A stretch of 53,792 nt of DNA from an uncultured Erysipelotrichaceae bacterium (GTDB taxonomy: Bacteria; Bacillota_I; Bacilli_A; RF39; UBA660): positions 1 to 53,792 of the forward strand of contig CADBGE010000002.1 of the NCBI GenBank assembly GCA_902794075.1, written 5' to 3'. The position numbers were made by a program, and so were the translations under genes. The notes beneath the pieces are model-generated. The model did no database searches, was not told where the DNA came from, and was given only the letters and a program-made list of their open reading frames with translations. Positions 7,422-15,393 of the stretch are shown one piece after another (positions within the stretch are counted from its first letter, which is position 1; every line of letters starts with the position of its first letter).

Positions 7422-7703
7422 ATGACAAAAGAAAAAGAATTTTTAACAAAATTATTTGAAGATGATAATTTTATAAAAGATTTTTATAAGAATGGTGGCA
7501 TAAATAGAAAAGCAGATCAAAATACAAAAGATGAAATTATGGTAAAAGCTGCAAATAAAATGGGATATTCTATTAGTATAGAAGGAATAAAAAAAGCAAG
7601 TGCAGAGTATTTTAAAAGTAAAGGTATTTGGGGATCAATTAAAACATTCATACATTTTAATAAAATAGTTAAAAAAGTAGAAAAAGAAAAAATAAAAAAA
7701 TAA
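7422..7703 (+). CDS. Small Nif11-like helical protein
   Basis: A 93-residue, lysine-rich protein with no signal peptide. The N-terminal part (FLTKLFEDDNFIKDFYKN, later AANKMGYSISIEGIKKA) resembles the Nif11 fold: two or three helices with a conserved aromatic-Gly-hydrophobic turn. Nif11-like domains occur as leader peptides of ribosomally made natural products and as stand-alone proteins. There is no double-glycine cleavage site, no Cys/Ser/Thr-rich core and no modifying enzyme nearby, so a peptide precursor is unlikely. It has a good RBS (AAAAGGAGC) and lies 14 bases before the phosphodiesterase gene. Assignment is tentative. Confidence 0.6.
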   Translation: MTKEKEFLTKLFEDDNFIKDFYKNGGINRKADQNTKDEIMVKAANKMGYSISIEGIKKASAEYFKSKGIWGSIKTFIHFNKIVKKVEKEKIKK

Positions 7704-7717
7704 AAGGAGTGAGAATA

Positions 7718-9544
7718 ATGAAAAATAACTACATAAAAAATATTACTAACATGCTAAAATATAACTTAGGAACGTTAATTAAATTTGAAGTAATATATAA
7801 ATTATTACTAAGTATTATATTAATACCATTCGCAATACTTGGATTTAATTTATCTATGAAAATAACAGGATATACTTATTTAACTCTAGAGAATATTACA
7901 AAATACTTATTAAATCCAATTACAATATTATTATTAATTTTACTTATCATATATTTAACTATTGTTACAATTTTTGATATAAGTACTATAATTATATTAT
8001 TTGATATATCATATAAAAAAGAAAAAATATCCTTTGTGGAATTAATAAAATTATCTATAAATAAGTGTAAGAAAATATTTAATTTGAAAAATATATCGGT
8101 GGCTTTCTTAGTATTATTTTTAATTCCATTTTTGAATATTGGAATCAGTTCGAATGTAATCACATCTATTAAAATACCTGAATTTATAATGGATTTCATA
8201 AAATCAAATTACATGCTATCAGCTATATACACACTTGCATATTTATTATTATTGTCAATTATGTCAAAATGGTTATATTCCCTTAATTATATGATTCTTG
8301 AAGGTAAAAGTTTTAAAAAATCAAGAGAGGATAGTAAGAAACTAATTAAAGGAAGTAGACTAATTGATCTATTAAAAATTTTCTTTGTACAAATACTTGC
8401 ATCAATTGCTTATGTAATATTTATGGCAATCGGTATATTAATAATTGTACTAATAATAAAAATATTTAATAATATAAAAGTACTAGAAAGTATCTTTATA
8501 TCAATTGTGTCATTATATATTATGGTATGTTTAATTATATCTAGTATTATATCTAACGCAATAAGTTTCGCAACAATTAGTGCTTTATTCTACAAACATA
8601 AAGTAGATAAAAAAGAAAAAATTAAACATATAGAGTATAAACAGATTATTAAAGATAAAAAACAAAATACAATTTTTAAATATATTATGATTGTAGTAAC
8701 AGCTTTAATACTGATAGGAGGAAGTCTATTTACTTATCAATTAATCACTGGTAAAACTAATCTTAATATAAAATACATAAGAAAGATGGAAATAACTGCC
8801 CATAGAGGAGCAAGTGTTAAGTATCCAGAAAACACTATGTCCGCATTTGTAGGTGCCAAAGAACTTGGAGCTGATTGGATAGAATTAGATGTACAACAAA
8901 CAAAAGATAAACAAATAGTAGTATCACATGATACAAATTTAGGTAGAGTAACAGGTGTAAACAGAGATATCATTGATATGGACTATAGCGAAATTGAAAA
9001 ACTTGATGCTGGTAGCTTCTTCAATAAAAAATTTAAAGGAGAAAAAATACCTTTATTAAGCGATGTCTTAAAATATGCAAAAGAAAATAATATAAGACTT
9101 AATATAGAGTTAAAACCAACAGGAGAAGAAGTAGATTTTGAAAAGCAAGTTGTAGACTTAATTAAAGAATACAATTTTGAAAACAGATGTGTTATTACAT
9201 CACAAGTATACAGCGTATTAGAAAATGTTAAAAAAGTAGATAAAGAAATTAAAACTGTATATGTAATGAGCATAGCAATAGGAAATATTACTGATGCAGA
9301 ATATGCAGATGCATTCAGTGTAGAAGCATCAAATGTAAATGAAGGACTAGTAAATAGAGTTCATAATGAAGGAAAAGAATTATATGCTTGGACCGTAAAT
9401 ACAGAAGAAAGTATAAATAATATGATTGATATGGATGTAGATAATATCATTACAGATAATATTGAACTTGGAAAAGAATTAGTTGAAAAAAGTAAAAATA
9501 GTGACTTAATCAGCGAGTTTATAAAAACTATCTACAAAAAATAA
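7718..9544 (+). CDS. Membrane-anchored glycerophosphodiester phosphodiesterase
   Basis: A 608-residue two-part protein. Residues 1-340 hold about eight hydrophobic segments, typical of the GDPD membrane domain; residues 350-590 form the TIM-barrel phosphodiesterase, with HRGASVKYPENT, the metal ligands in ELDVQ, SHD, and the later ELKPTGEE. It hydrolyses glycerophosphodiesters to glycerol 3-phosphate and an alcohol; membrane members may act on lipids or teichoic acid. The start at 7718 was chosen because the RBS AAAGGAG ends at about 7709, too close to a GTG at that position. It follows the small Nif11-like gene in one operon and ends at a clear terminator. Confidence 0.92.
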   Translation: MKNNYIKNITNMLKYNLGTLIKFEVIYKLLLSIILIPFAILGFNLSMKITGYTYLTLENITKYLLNPITILLLILLIIYLTIVTIFDISTIIILFDISYKKEKISFVELIKLSINKCKKIFNLKNISVAFLVLFLIPFLNIGISSNVITSIKIPEFIMDFIKSNYMLSAIYTLAYLLLLSIMSKWLYSLNYMILEGKSFKKSREDSKKLIKGSRLIDLLKIFFVQILASIAYVIFMAIGILIIVLIIKIFNNIKVLESIFISIVSLYIMVCLIISSIISNAISFATISALFYKHKVDKKEKIKHIEYKQIIKDKKQNTIFKYIMIVVTALILIGGSLFTYQLITGKTNLNIKYIRKMEITAHRGASVKYPENTMSAFVGAKELGADWIELDVQQTKDKQIVVSHDTNLGRVTGVNRDIIDMDYSEIEKLDAGSFFNKKFKGEKIPLLSDVLKYAKENNIRLNIELKPTGEEVDFEKQVVDLIKEYNFENRCVITSQVYSVLENVKKVDKEIKTVYVMSIAIGNITDAEYADAFSVEASNVNEGLVNRVHNEGKELYAWTVNTEESINNMIDMDVDNIITDNIELGKELVEKSKNSDLISEFIKTIYKK

Positions 9545-9550
9545 TTATAT

Positions 9551-9576
9551 AAGACTAGAGAAATCTAGTCTTTTTT
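9551..9576 (+). terminator. Intrinsic terminator
   Basis: AAGACTAGA and TCTAGTCTT pair around a GAAA loop, followed by TTTTTT, just after the phosphodiesterase stop. Confidence 0.92.
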
Positions 9577-9623
9577 GATAAAATAAAATACATCTATAAA
9601 GAATTTATAAGGATGGAATAATC

Positions 9624-10052
9624 ATGAAAACAAGAATAATAATATTTTTAATTATAAGTTTAATAATACTTACAGGATGTACAAAAAACAATAAAAGTGA
9701 AAAGAGTGATTTAAAAATGACAGAAGTAAAAGTAATAATAGATAATAAAACATATAAACTTAATTTAGAAAACAATCAGACAGTAGAAGAATTTATTAAT
9801 ATACTTCCTCAAAAATATATGATGAATGAATTAAATGGAAATGAAAAATATGTATATATAAATGAATCCCTAACAACAAATACACATCAATATAAGCAAA
9901 TAGAAAAAGGGGATGTAATGTTATATGGAGATAATTGTATTGTAATTTTTTATAAATCATTTGAAACAAACTATAGATATACAAAAATAGGACATATTGA
10001 TAATCTGCCTGATTTAGGAAAAGAAAACATTAAAATTTCTTTTGAAAAATAA
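9624..10052 (+). CDS. Lipoprotein with cyclophilin-like domain
   Basis: A 142-residue lipoprotein: hydrophobic signal at 4-16 and lipobox LTGC with Cys20 as the lipidated residue. The mature part (VKVIIDNKTYKLNLENN, FINILPQKYMM, EKGDVMLYGDN, IVIFYKSF, then IGHIDN) follows the cyclophilin-like fold family (TM1367-type), small beta-barrels related to cyclophilin that lack proven isomerase activity. The RBS is AAGGATGGA. It stands alone between a terminator and another promoter. Its role is not known; binding of a peptide or small ligand outside the membrane is a guess. Confidence 0.75.
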   Translation: MKTRIIIFLIISLIILTGCTKNNKSEKSDLKMTEVKVIIDNKTYKLNLENNQTVEEFINILPQKYMMNELNGNEKYVYINESLTTNTHQYKQIEKGDVMLYGDNCIVIFYKSFETNYRYTKIGHIDNLPDLGKENIKISFEK

Positions 10053-10077
10053 TAAATATTAAAATAATTATTAGATA

Positions 10078-10100
10078 AGCATATTTATATATGCTATAAT
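10078..10100 (+). promoter_or_regulatory. Extended -10 promoter overlapping a dyad
   Basis: AGCATAT-TTAT-ATATGCT is a perfect 7-base inverted repeat (10078-10095) whose right arm merges with the extended -10 TG-C-TATAAT (TATAAT at 10095-10100). It drives the PIG-L/ATP-grasp pair and could bind a repressor or form a weak hairpin. Confidence 0.55.
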
Positions 10101-10133
10101 AATTAACACACTTTAAATGATGGGAGTTTTTAC

Positions 10134-10814
10134 ATGAATTATTTATTTGTAGTTGCACATCCAGACGATGAAGTATTAGGCGCAGGTGGAATGATATATA
10201 ATTTATTAAAAAATAATAATAAAGTTTTTATTTGTTTTATGTGTTCTAACGCAGAAGCAAGAAAAAATATAATAGATAACAATATAAAAGAACAAGCTAT
10301 AAAAAGTCTAAAATCATTAGGAGTGTCTAAAAGAAATATTTTATTTGGAACATTTCCAAATATAAAATTCAACATAGTTGATCATCTTAGTCTAGTACAA
10401 TTTATAGAAAAAGGAATCAAAATATTTAAACCAGATATAGTTATAACTCACTATAAAAATGATATAAATATTGATCATAAAATAACAAGTGAATGTTGTG
10501 ATGAAGCAATACGTTTATTTCAAAGAAATGAAGCAGAAAAAGAGATAAAAAAATATATGTATATGGAAGTATTATCCGCAACAGATTGGACAAATAACAC
10601 ATCATTTTCTCCAAATTATTTCTATGAAATTAAAAAAGAAGGACTTAATGCAAAAATAAAAGCACTATCATATTATGATGGAGCACTAAGAAAATATCCT
10701 CATCCGAGAAGTACAAATACAATTGAAGCACTTGCAACATTAAGAGGAAGTCAAGCAAAACTTGAATATGCAGAAGCATTTATAACTGCATTTGAGCGTG
10801 AAACATATGAATAA
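10134..10814 (+). CDS. PIG-L (LmbE) family deacetylase
   Basis: A 226-residue cytoplasmic enzyme of the PIG-L family, zinc-dependent N-acetylglucosaminyl deacetylases. The signature VVAHPDDEVLGAGG is at 7-20, with His9, Asp11 and Asp12 of HPDD, and NDINIDHK further on supplies the remaining metal ligand. The C-terminal RYPHPRS-like segment (KYPHPRS) and the ending TLRGSQAKLEYAEAF are typical. It overlaps an ATP-grasp gene by 8 bases. This pairing suggests a glycan or glycoside modification route: deacetylate an amino sugar, then ligate a group to the free amine. The substrate is not visible. Confidence 0.92.
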   Translation: MNYLFVVAHPDDEVLGAGGMIYNLLKNNNKVFICFMCSNAEARKNIIDNNIKEQAIKSLKSLGVSKRNILFGTFPNIKFNIVDHLSLVQFIEKGIKIFKPDIVITHYKNDINIDHKITSECCDEAIRLFQRNEAEKEIKKYMYMEVLSATDWTNNTSFSPNYFYEIKKEGLNAKIKALSYYDGALRKYPHPRSTNTIEALATLRGSQAKLEYAEAFITAFERETYE

Positions 10815-11856
10815 TTTAAGAATATTAGTTACAGGTTGTGGAGCAATAGTTGCACCAAGTATCATTAAAAATTATAAAGAAGTTAAAGAAAGAAACATTT
10901 ATGTTGTAGGTGTAGATATTAAAAAAAATGTATCAAATAAATACATTGATAAATTTTATCAATATAAAAAAGCATCAGATAAGGAATATATACCAACATT
11001 AATTAAAATTTGTAAAAAAGAAAAAATTAATTTTATAATACCACTAGTAGATGATGAATTATTAATACTTGCAAAAAATAAAGAAAGATTAAGAGAAGAA
11101 AATATAATTGTATGTATAAATGATTCAAATAAAATAGAATTAGTACAAGATAAATATAAACTTTACAATTTTTTAAAAGAAAATAATATCGATGTTCCTA
11201 ACAATTATAAATTTGAAACAATTAAAGAATTAGAAAATAGTTGTAAATTATTAGGATACCCAAAAAACACATTATGTTATAAGCCAATTATATCAAGTGG
11301 TAGCAGAGGATTTAGAATAATAAAAAATAATATAGATTATGAAAATTATCTTTTCAATAATAAACCTAATTCAAAATATATTGATTATGAATTCTTAATA
11401 AAATCAATGAAAAAATGTAAAAATATACCACAGATGATTCTAATGGAATATATAGAAGGAGATTTATATAATGTAAATGTTCTAGCAAATAAAGGTCAAA
11501 CTCTATACTCTGTTGCTGGCAAAGTTCTTGATTTTGAAATTGGAAATACATTGAAATGTAAAGTAGAAAATAATAAGGAAGTAATCGAATACTGTAAAAA
11601 AATAACAAAATTATTAGAACTTGATGGAAATATAGGTTTTGAAGTAGCTTATGATAAAAATAAAGTATTAAAATTGATTGAAATAAACATTAGGATTCAA
11701 GGACAAATATATTCATCGACGCTAGCAGGTATTAATTTTCCATATTTAGAATTAAAATATTATTTAAAAGAAAAACTGCCAGATAATATTAAGCCAAAAG
11801 AAATAAAAATGAATAGATATCTAGAAGATATCATTTTAGAAGAAGAAAACCAATAG
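10807..11856 (+). CDS. ATP-grasp enzyme, carbamoyl-phosphate-synthase-like ligase
   Basis: A 349-residue protein with an N-terminal Rossmann-like domain (RILVTGCGAIVAPSIIK) and an ATP-grasp domain: FIIPLVDDELLIL, DKYKLYNFL, the lysine in CYKPIISSGSRGF, MEYIEGDLYNVNV, and metal ligands in GFEVAYD and IEINIRIQGQ. Such proteins form amide or ester bonds using ATP. The ATG at 10807 lies inside the deacetylase reading frame; an upstream TTG in frame is less likely. Translational coupling with the PIG-L enzyme suggests that it acylates the amine released by that enzyme. This pairing logic is inference. Confidence 0.88.
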   Translation: MNNLRILVTGCGAIVAPSIIKNYKEVKERNIYVVGVDIKKNVSNKYIDKFYQYKKASDKEYIPTLIKICKKEKINFIIPLVDDELLILAKNKERLREENIIVCINDSNKIELVQDKYKLYNFLKENNIDVPNNYKFETIKELENSCKLLGYPKNTLCYKPIISSGSRGFRIIKNNIDYENYLFNNKPNSKYIDYEFLIKSMKKCKNIPQMILMEYIEGDLYNVNVLANKGQTLYSVAGKVLDFEIGNTLKCKVENNKEVIEYCKKITKLLELDGNIGFEVAYDKNKVLKLIEINIRIQGQIYSSTLAGINFPYLELKYYLKEKLPDNIKPKEIKMNRYLEDIILEEENQ

Positions 11857-11869
11857 AATGGAAGAAAGT

Positions 11870-11971
11870 ATGAGTATTACAATAAACATTTATTATACAG
11901 GTGATAATAATAATAATAATACAAAAAAGTTTGTAGAAGAAATGAAAGATAGAAAAATAGGAAGAAATTAA
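11870..11971 (+). pseudogene. Truncated antibiotic-biosynthesis-monooxygenase-like remnant
   Basis: A 33-codon frame begins MSITINIYYTG, then NTKKFVEEMKDRKIG, and stops. The beginning resembles the first strand and helix of small ABM-fold monooxygenases (usually about 100 residues, starting with a similar INLYYTG segment followed by a KFAEEM-like helix). The rest of the domain is absent and a run of five Asn codons (AAT repeats) sits in the middle. An RBS (GGAAGAAAG) remains. It is best read as a broken copy, though a small peptide cannot be excluded. Confidence 0.5.
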
Positions 11972-11986
11972 AAGAAGTAGGAAAAT

Positions 11987-13096
11987 ATGAAAAAGATGTA
12001 TAAAGTATTATTAATAATAGCTATAGTAATCATTTGTTTAATAATAACTGTATTTTTATTTATAAAATTTTATAAACCATTTGGAGCATCCCCAACAAAA
12101 AAAGACATGGAAAACTACGCTAAAAGAAGTAAAATTTTTAAAGATGGAAAATTTCAAAATACAGGTAATTTCATGACAATGTCAAAATGGAGTGATCCAT
12201 ATAAGGATAGAACTGATAATAAAGGAAGAGTTCCAACAGATAATGTCCCAATAAAAAAATACAAATATAAAAAAAGTAATAAAGAAGATGTATTTATAAC
12301 GTGGTTTGGGCATTCAAGTGTGCTAATTCAGATGCATAACATAAATATATTGGTAGATCCAATATTTGATAATGTAACTTCACCAGTATCATTTATAGGC
12401 CCTAAAAGATATAGTAAATCACCACTCGATATAAAAGATTTACCTAAAATAGACATCATATTATTAACTCATGATCACTATGACCATGTATCATATAAAA
12501 CACTTACATCATTAGATAATAAAGTAGACAAATATCTTGTTCCACTAGGAATAGATAAAGACTTAGAAAAATTCGGAATAAAAAAATCTAAAATAGAAAA
12601 TATGGCATGGTGGGAAGAAAAAAATATAAATGGATTGTTAATAGCATGCACTCCTTCAAGGCATTTTTCAAGTAGATATATATTCGATTCAAATGATACA
12701 CTATGGTCATCATGGATATTAAAAGATGATAATAACATGATATTTGATAGTGGGGATGGTGGATATGGAGATCACTTTAAAGAAATAAATGAAAAATATG
12801 GATCACCAACATTAGCAATCCTTGACGCATCACAATATAATGAAGCATGCCATGATGTTCATATGTTTCCAGAAGAAGCAGGACAAGCCTCAATTGATTT
12901 AGATGCTAAAATAACTTTTGTAGATCATTATGGAGCATACTCATTATCCGATCACTCATGGGATGATCCAGTAAATAGATTTACAACATATGCAAAAGAA
13001 AAAAATATAGAATATATGACACCATTGATAGGAGAAACAGTTAATATAAAAGATTATAAAGACTATCAAAAAGAATGGTGGAAAAATATAAAATAA
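11987..13096 (+). CDS. Membrane-anchored metallo-beta-lactamase-fold hydrolase (NAPE-PLD-like)
   Basis: A 369-residue protein with an N-terminal anchor (about 5-28) and an MBL-fold catalytic domain outside the membrane. Key motifs are TWFGHSSVLIQ, ILVDPIFD, THDHYDH (the HxHxDH zinc site), the His of SRHFSSR, FDSGDGGYGDHF and the late FVDHYGAYSLSDHSWD. The layout matches the family that includes N-acylphosphatidylethanolamine phospholipase D and bacterial relatives, which often act on phospholipids or related esters. Aligned to the end, it appears complete. The preceding spacer holds the ABM remnant; the RBS is GTAGGAAAA. Confidence 0.88.
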   Translation: MKKMYKVLLIIAIVIICLIITVFLFIKFYKPFGASPTKKDMENYAKRSKIFKDGKFQNTGNFMTMSKWSDPYKDRTDNKGRVPTDNVPIKKYKYKKSNKEDVFITWFGHSSVLIQMHNINILVDPIFDNVTSPVSFIGPKRYSKSPLDIKDLPKIDIILLTHDHYDHVSYKTLTSLDNKVDKYLVPLGIDKDLEKFGIKKSKIENMAWWEEKNINGLLIACTPSRHFSSRYIFDSNDTLWSSWILKDDNNMIFDSGDGGYGDHFKEINEKYGSPTLAILDASQYNEACHDVHMFPEEAGQASIDLDAKITFVDHYGAYSLSDHSWDDPVNRFTTYAKEKNIEYMTPLIGETVNIKDYKDYQKEWWKNIK

Positions 13097-13102
13097 GTAT
13101 AA

Positions 13103-13131
13103 TTGACACAACACTATAATACTGATAAAAT
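13103..13131 (+). promoter_or_regulatory. Promoter of the peroxide-defence operon
   Basis: TTGACA at 13103-13108, a 17-base spacer and TAAAAT at 13126-13131. The predicted start (about 13138) falls inside the operator palindrome. Confidence 0.85.
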
Positions 13132-13155
13132 TAATTTGTATACAAACTAATTTTA
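13126..13155 (+). promoter_or_regulatory. OhrR-type operator
   Basis: A 30-bp palindrome with 14 of 15 pairs matched (only A13134/C13147 fails), centred on TTTGTATACAAA at 13135-13146. It covers the -10 box and start site. The Bacillus subtilis OhrR operator is also about 30 bp with a central TTGTATACAA, so the OhrR-like protein encoded two genes on is the expected repressor. Confidence 0.85.
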
Positions 13156-13166
13156 AGGAGAATAAT

Positions 13167-13706
13167 ATGAATATTTATGATTTAAAAGTAAAAACTAGAA
13201 AAAATGAAGATTTTGATTTAAGTACATTAAAAGGAAAAGTATCACTAGTAGTAAATACTGCTACTGGATGTGGTTTTACTCCTCAGTATGAAGCAATTGA
13301 AAAATTATATGAAAAATATCATGACAAAGGATTTGAAGTGTTAGACTTTCCATGTAATCAATTTGGTCATCAAGCACCTGGTGATGATAATGAAATACAT
13401 GAATTTTGTACAGCAAAATATAAAACAAAATTTGATCAATTTGCTAAAATAGAAGTTAATGGTGAAAATGAAAGTAAAGTATTTACAATATTAAAAGAAC
13501 AACAACCAAAAGAAGATGTATTTGGATTAAAAAATAAGATGGCTATGAAAGCAATCAAAAAAATAAGTACAACATGTAAAAAGGAAGAAGATATTACATG
13601 GAATTTTACAAAATTTTTAGTTGATAAAGAAGGCAATGCAGTAAAAAGATATAATCCAACATTCAATCCAAGCGAAATAGAAAAAGATCTAATTGAATTA
13701 TTATAG
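13167..13706 (+). CDS. gpx: Glutathione-peroxidase family thiol peroxidase
   Basis: A 179-residue non-selenium glutathione peroxidase homologue. The peroxidatic Cys35 is in TATGCGFTPQY; the Gln in FPCNQFG and the Trp-Asn in ITWNFTKF complete the catalytic tetrad; a further Cys in HEFCTAKY is a candidate resolving residue. Bacterial members of this type usually take electrons from thioredoxin rather than glutathione. Thioredoxin and thioredoxin reductase genes follow in the same operon, which supports that. It is expressed from the promoter-operator at 13103-13155 and separated from the regulator gene by only 7 bases. Confidence 0.95.
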   Translation: MNIYDLKVKTRKNEDFDLSTLKGKVSLVVNTATGCGFTPQYEAIEKLYEKYHDKGFEVLDFPCNQFGHQAPGDDNEIHEFCTAKYKTKFDQFAKIEVNGENESKVFTILKEQQPKEDVFGLKNKMAMKAIKKISTTCKKEEDITWNFTKFLVDKEGNAVKRYNPTFNPSEIEKDLIELL

Positions 13707-13713
13707 AGGAATT

Positions 13714-14157
13714 ATGAAAACAAAATATAATTCACTAAAATTAAAAAATCAATTATGTTATCCAATATATTTGTGTTCAAAAGAAATAATTCGTAGATAT
13801 ACACCATATTTAAAAGAAATTAACTTAACTTATACTCAATATATAGTTATGATGTATTTTTGGGAAGTAAAAACAAGTAATGTTAAAGAAATAAGTAAAA
13901 CATTAGTGATAGATTCTGCAACCTTAACACCACTTCTTAAAAAACTAGAAAAGAAAGAATATATAACAAGAACAAAATCAACTAGAGATGAGAGAAATTT
14001 AGAAATAAAAATAACCGAAAAAGGCTTAAAATTAAGAGACAAAGCCATAAATATTCCAGAAAAAATGGCACAAAGTATAGATTTATCAAAGGAAGAAGCA
14101 GAATACTTATATAAAATTATATATAAAATACTAATAAATATTGAAAGGGAGAATTAA
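13714..14157 (+). CDS. ohrR: OhrR-like MarR-family peroxide sensor
   Basis: A 147-residue MarR-family protein. The sequence KNQLCYPIYLCSKEI places a cysteine exactly at position 15, the reactive residue of OhrR, with a second Cys at 21. The winged helix follows (LTYTQYIVMMYFWE, VKEISKTLVIDSATLTPLLKKLE, RDERNLEIKIT). OhrR repressors leave DNA when Cys15 is oxidised by organic hydroperoxides. A matching 30-bp operator lies on the operon promoter, so the protein probably represses itself, the peroxidase and the thioredoxin genes. The ATG at 13714 follows the RBS GAGGA. Confidence 0.9.
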   Translation: MKTKYNSLKLKNQLCYPIYLCSKEIIRRYTPYLKEINLTYTQYIVMMYFWEVKTSNVKEISKTLVIDSATLTPLLKKLEKKEYITRTKSTRDERNLEIKITEKGLKLRDKAINIPEKMAQSIDLSKEEAEYLYKIIYKILINIEREN

Positions 14158-14159
14158 TA

Positions 14160-14474
14160 ATGGGATTAATTGAAATAAATAAAGATAATTTTGAAAAAGA
14201 AATAATAAAAAGTGATAAAAAAGTATTAGTAGATTTTAATGCTGATTGGTGTGGCCCATGTAAAATGATGAAACCAATTTTAGAAGAAATGATAAAAGAC
14301 AATGATAACATTAAGATAGCATCAGTAAATATTGATGATGAAGATGAATTGGCTGAAAAATATAATGTTTTTTCAATTCCATGTCTTGTATTATTTGAAA
14401 AAGGAAAAGAAATTAAAAGAAATGTAGGATTAATATCAAAAGATGAATTAGAAAAATTCATAGGAGAAGAATAA
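14160..14474 (+). CDS. trxA: Thioredoxin
   Basis: A 104-residue thioredoxin with the active site WCGPC (Cys31, Cys34), preceded by VLVDFNAD and followed by PILEEM. The cis-Pro is in FSIPCLVLF, with an additional cysteine right after that proline, which is unusual but seen in some family members. It donates electrons to peroxidases, reductases and other proteins in the cytoplasm. The gene starts 2 bases after the regulator stop and overlaps trxB by one base (TAATG), so the reduction chain TrxB-TrxA-peroxidase is encoded as a unit. Confidence 0.95.
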   Translation: MGLIEINKDNFEKEIIKSDKKVLVDFNADWCGPCKMMKPILEEMIKDNDNIKIASVNIDDEDELAEKYNVFSIPCLVLFEKGKEIKRNVGLISKDELEKFIGEE

Positions 14475-15376
14475 TGTACGATATAATAATTGTTGGAGCA
14501 GGACCAGCAGGACTAACAGCAGCAATATACGCACGACGTGCATCAAAGAAAGTATTAGTTTTAGAAGCAAAAAACTACGGTGGTCAAATAATAAATACAT
14601 TAGATATAGAAAATTATCCAGTAGAAAGACACATATCAGGATTTGATTTTGCAACTAAATTATATAATCAAGCAAAAGATCTAGGAGCAGAAATAGTATT
14701 TGAAAAAGTAATAGAAATAAAAGATAATAAAGAAAAAGAAGTTATTACAACAAAAAATAAATATACTACAAAAACAATAATCCTAGCAACAGGATCAGAA
14801 AACAGAAAATTAGGACTTGATAATGAAAATGAATTAATAGGAAAAGGAATATCATATTGCGCAACATGTGATGGAGCATTTTATAAAAATAAAGATGTTG
14901 CCGTTGTAGGTGGTGGAAATACAGCTCTAGAGGATGCCCTTTATTTATCAGATATTGCTAATAAAGTATATCTAATTCATAGAAGAGATGAATTTAGAGG
15001 AGTTGAATCAACTTTAAATCTTCTAAAAGAAAAAAAGAATGTTGAATTTATTTATAATAGTAATATTACAAAAATTATAAGTGAAGATAGATTAAATAGC
15101 ATAGAGATAACTAATAAAGATGGTAGTATAAAAAAAATAAATATATCAGGATTATTTATTGCAATAGGAAGAATACCAGAAAATCAAAACTTTGAAAAAA
15201 TAATAAAAATGGATAAAGCTGGATATATAATTGCAGGAGAAAATTGTAATACAAACATACCAGGAATATTTGTTGCTGGAGATAATAGAACAAAAGAAGT
15301 AAGACAATTAGTAACTGCAACAAGTGATGGAGCAATATCTGCAACAGAAGCAATAAAGTATATTAATAATAAATAG
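14474..15376 (+). CDS. trxB: Thioredoxin reductase
   Basis: A 300-residue flavoprotein. It has the FAD-binding motif GAGPAGLTAAIYA (8-20), the redox pair CATC (Cys129, Cys132), the NAD(P)H-binding motif VVGGGNTALEDA, the HRRDEFRG segment typical of NADPH use, and the C-terminal FAD motif GIFVAGDNR. In thioredoxin reductases this last motif is usually GD.R, matched here. It reduces the thioredoxin of the preceding gene. The length is normal and the frame is intact. It is followed after 17 bases by the CDF transporter gene. Confidence 0.96.
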   Translation: MYDIIIVGAGPAGLTAAIYARRASKKVLVLEAKNYGGQIINTLDIENYPVERHISGFDFATKLYNQAKDLGAEIVFEKVIEIKDNKEKEVITTKNKYTTKTIILATGSENRKLGLDNENELIGKGISYCATCDGAFYKNKDVAVVGGGNTALEDALYLSDIANKVYLIHRRDEFRGVESTLNLLKEKKNVEFIYNSNITKIISEDRLNSIEITNKDGSIKKINISGLFIAIGRIPENQNFEKIIKMDKAGYIIAGENCNTNIPGIFVAGDNRTKEVRQLVTATSDGAISATEAIKYINNK

Positions 15377-15393
15377 TAATTAGGTGAAAGCAA

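Noticed and set aside
7709-7720. GTG at 7709 as start of the glycerophosphodiesterase
   Set aside because: It touches the RBS; the ATG at 7718 has normal spacing.
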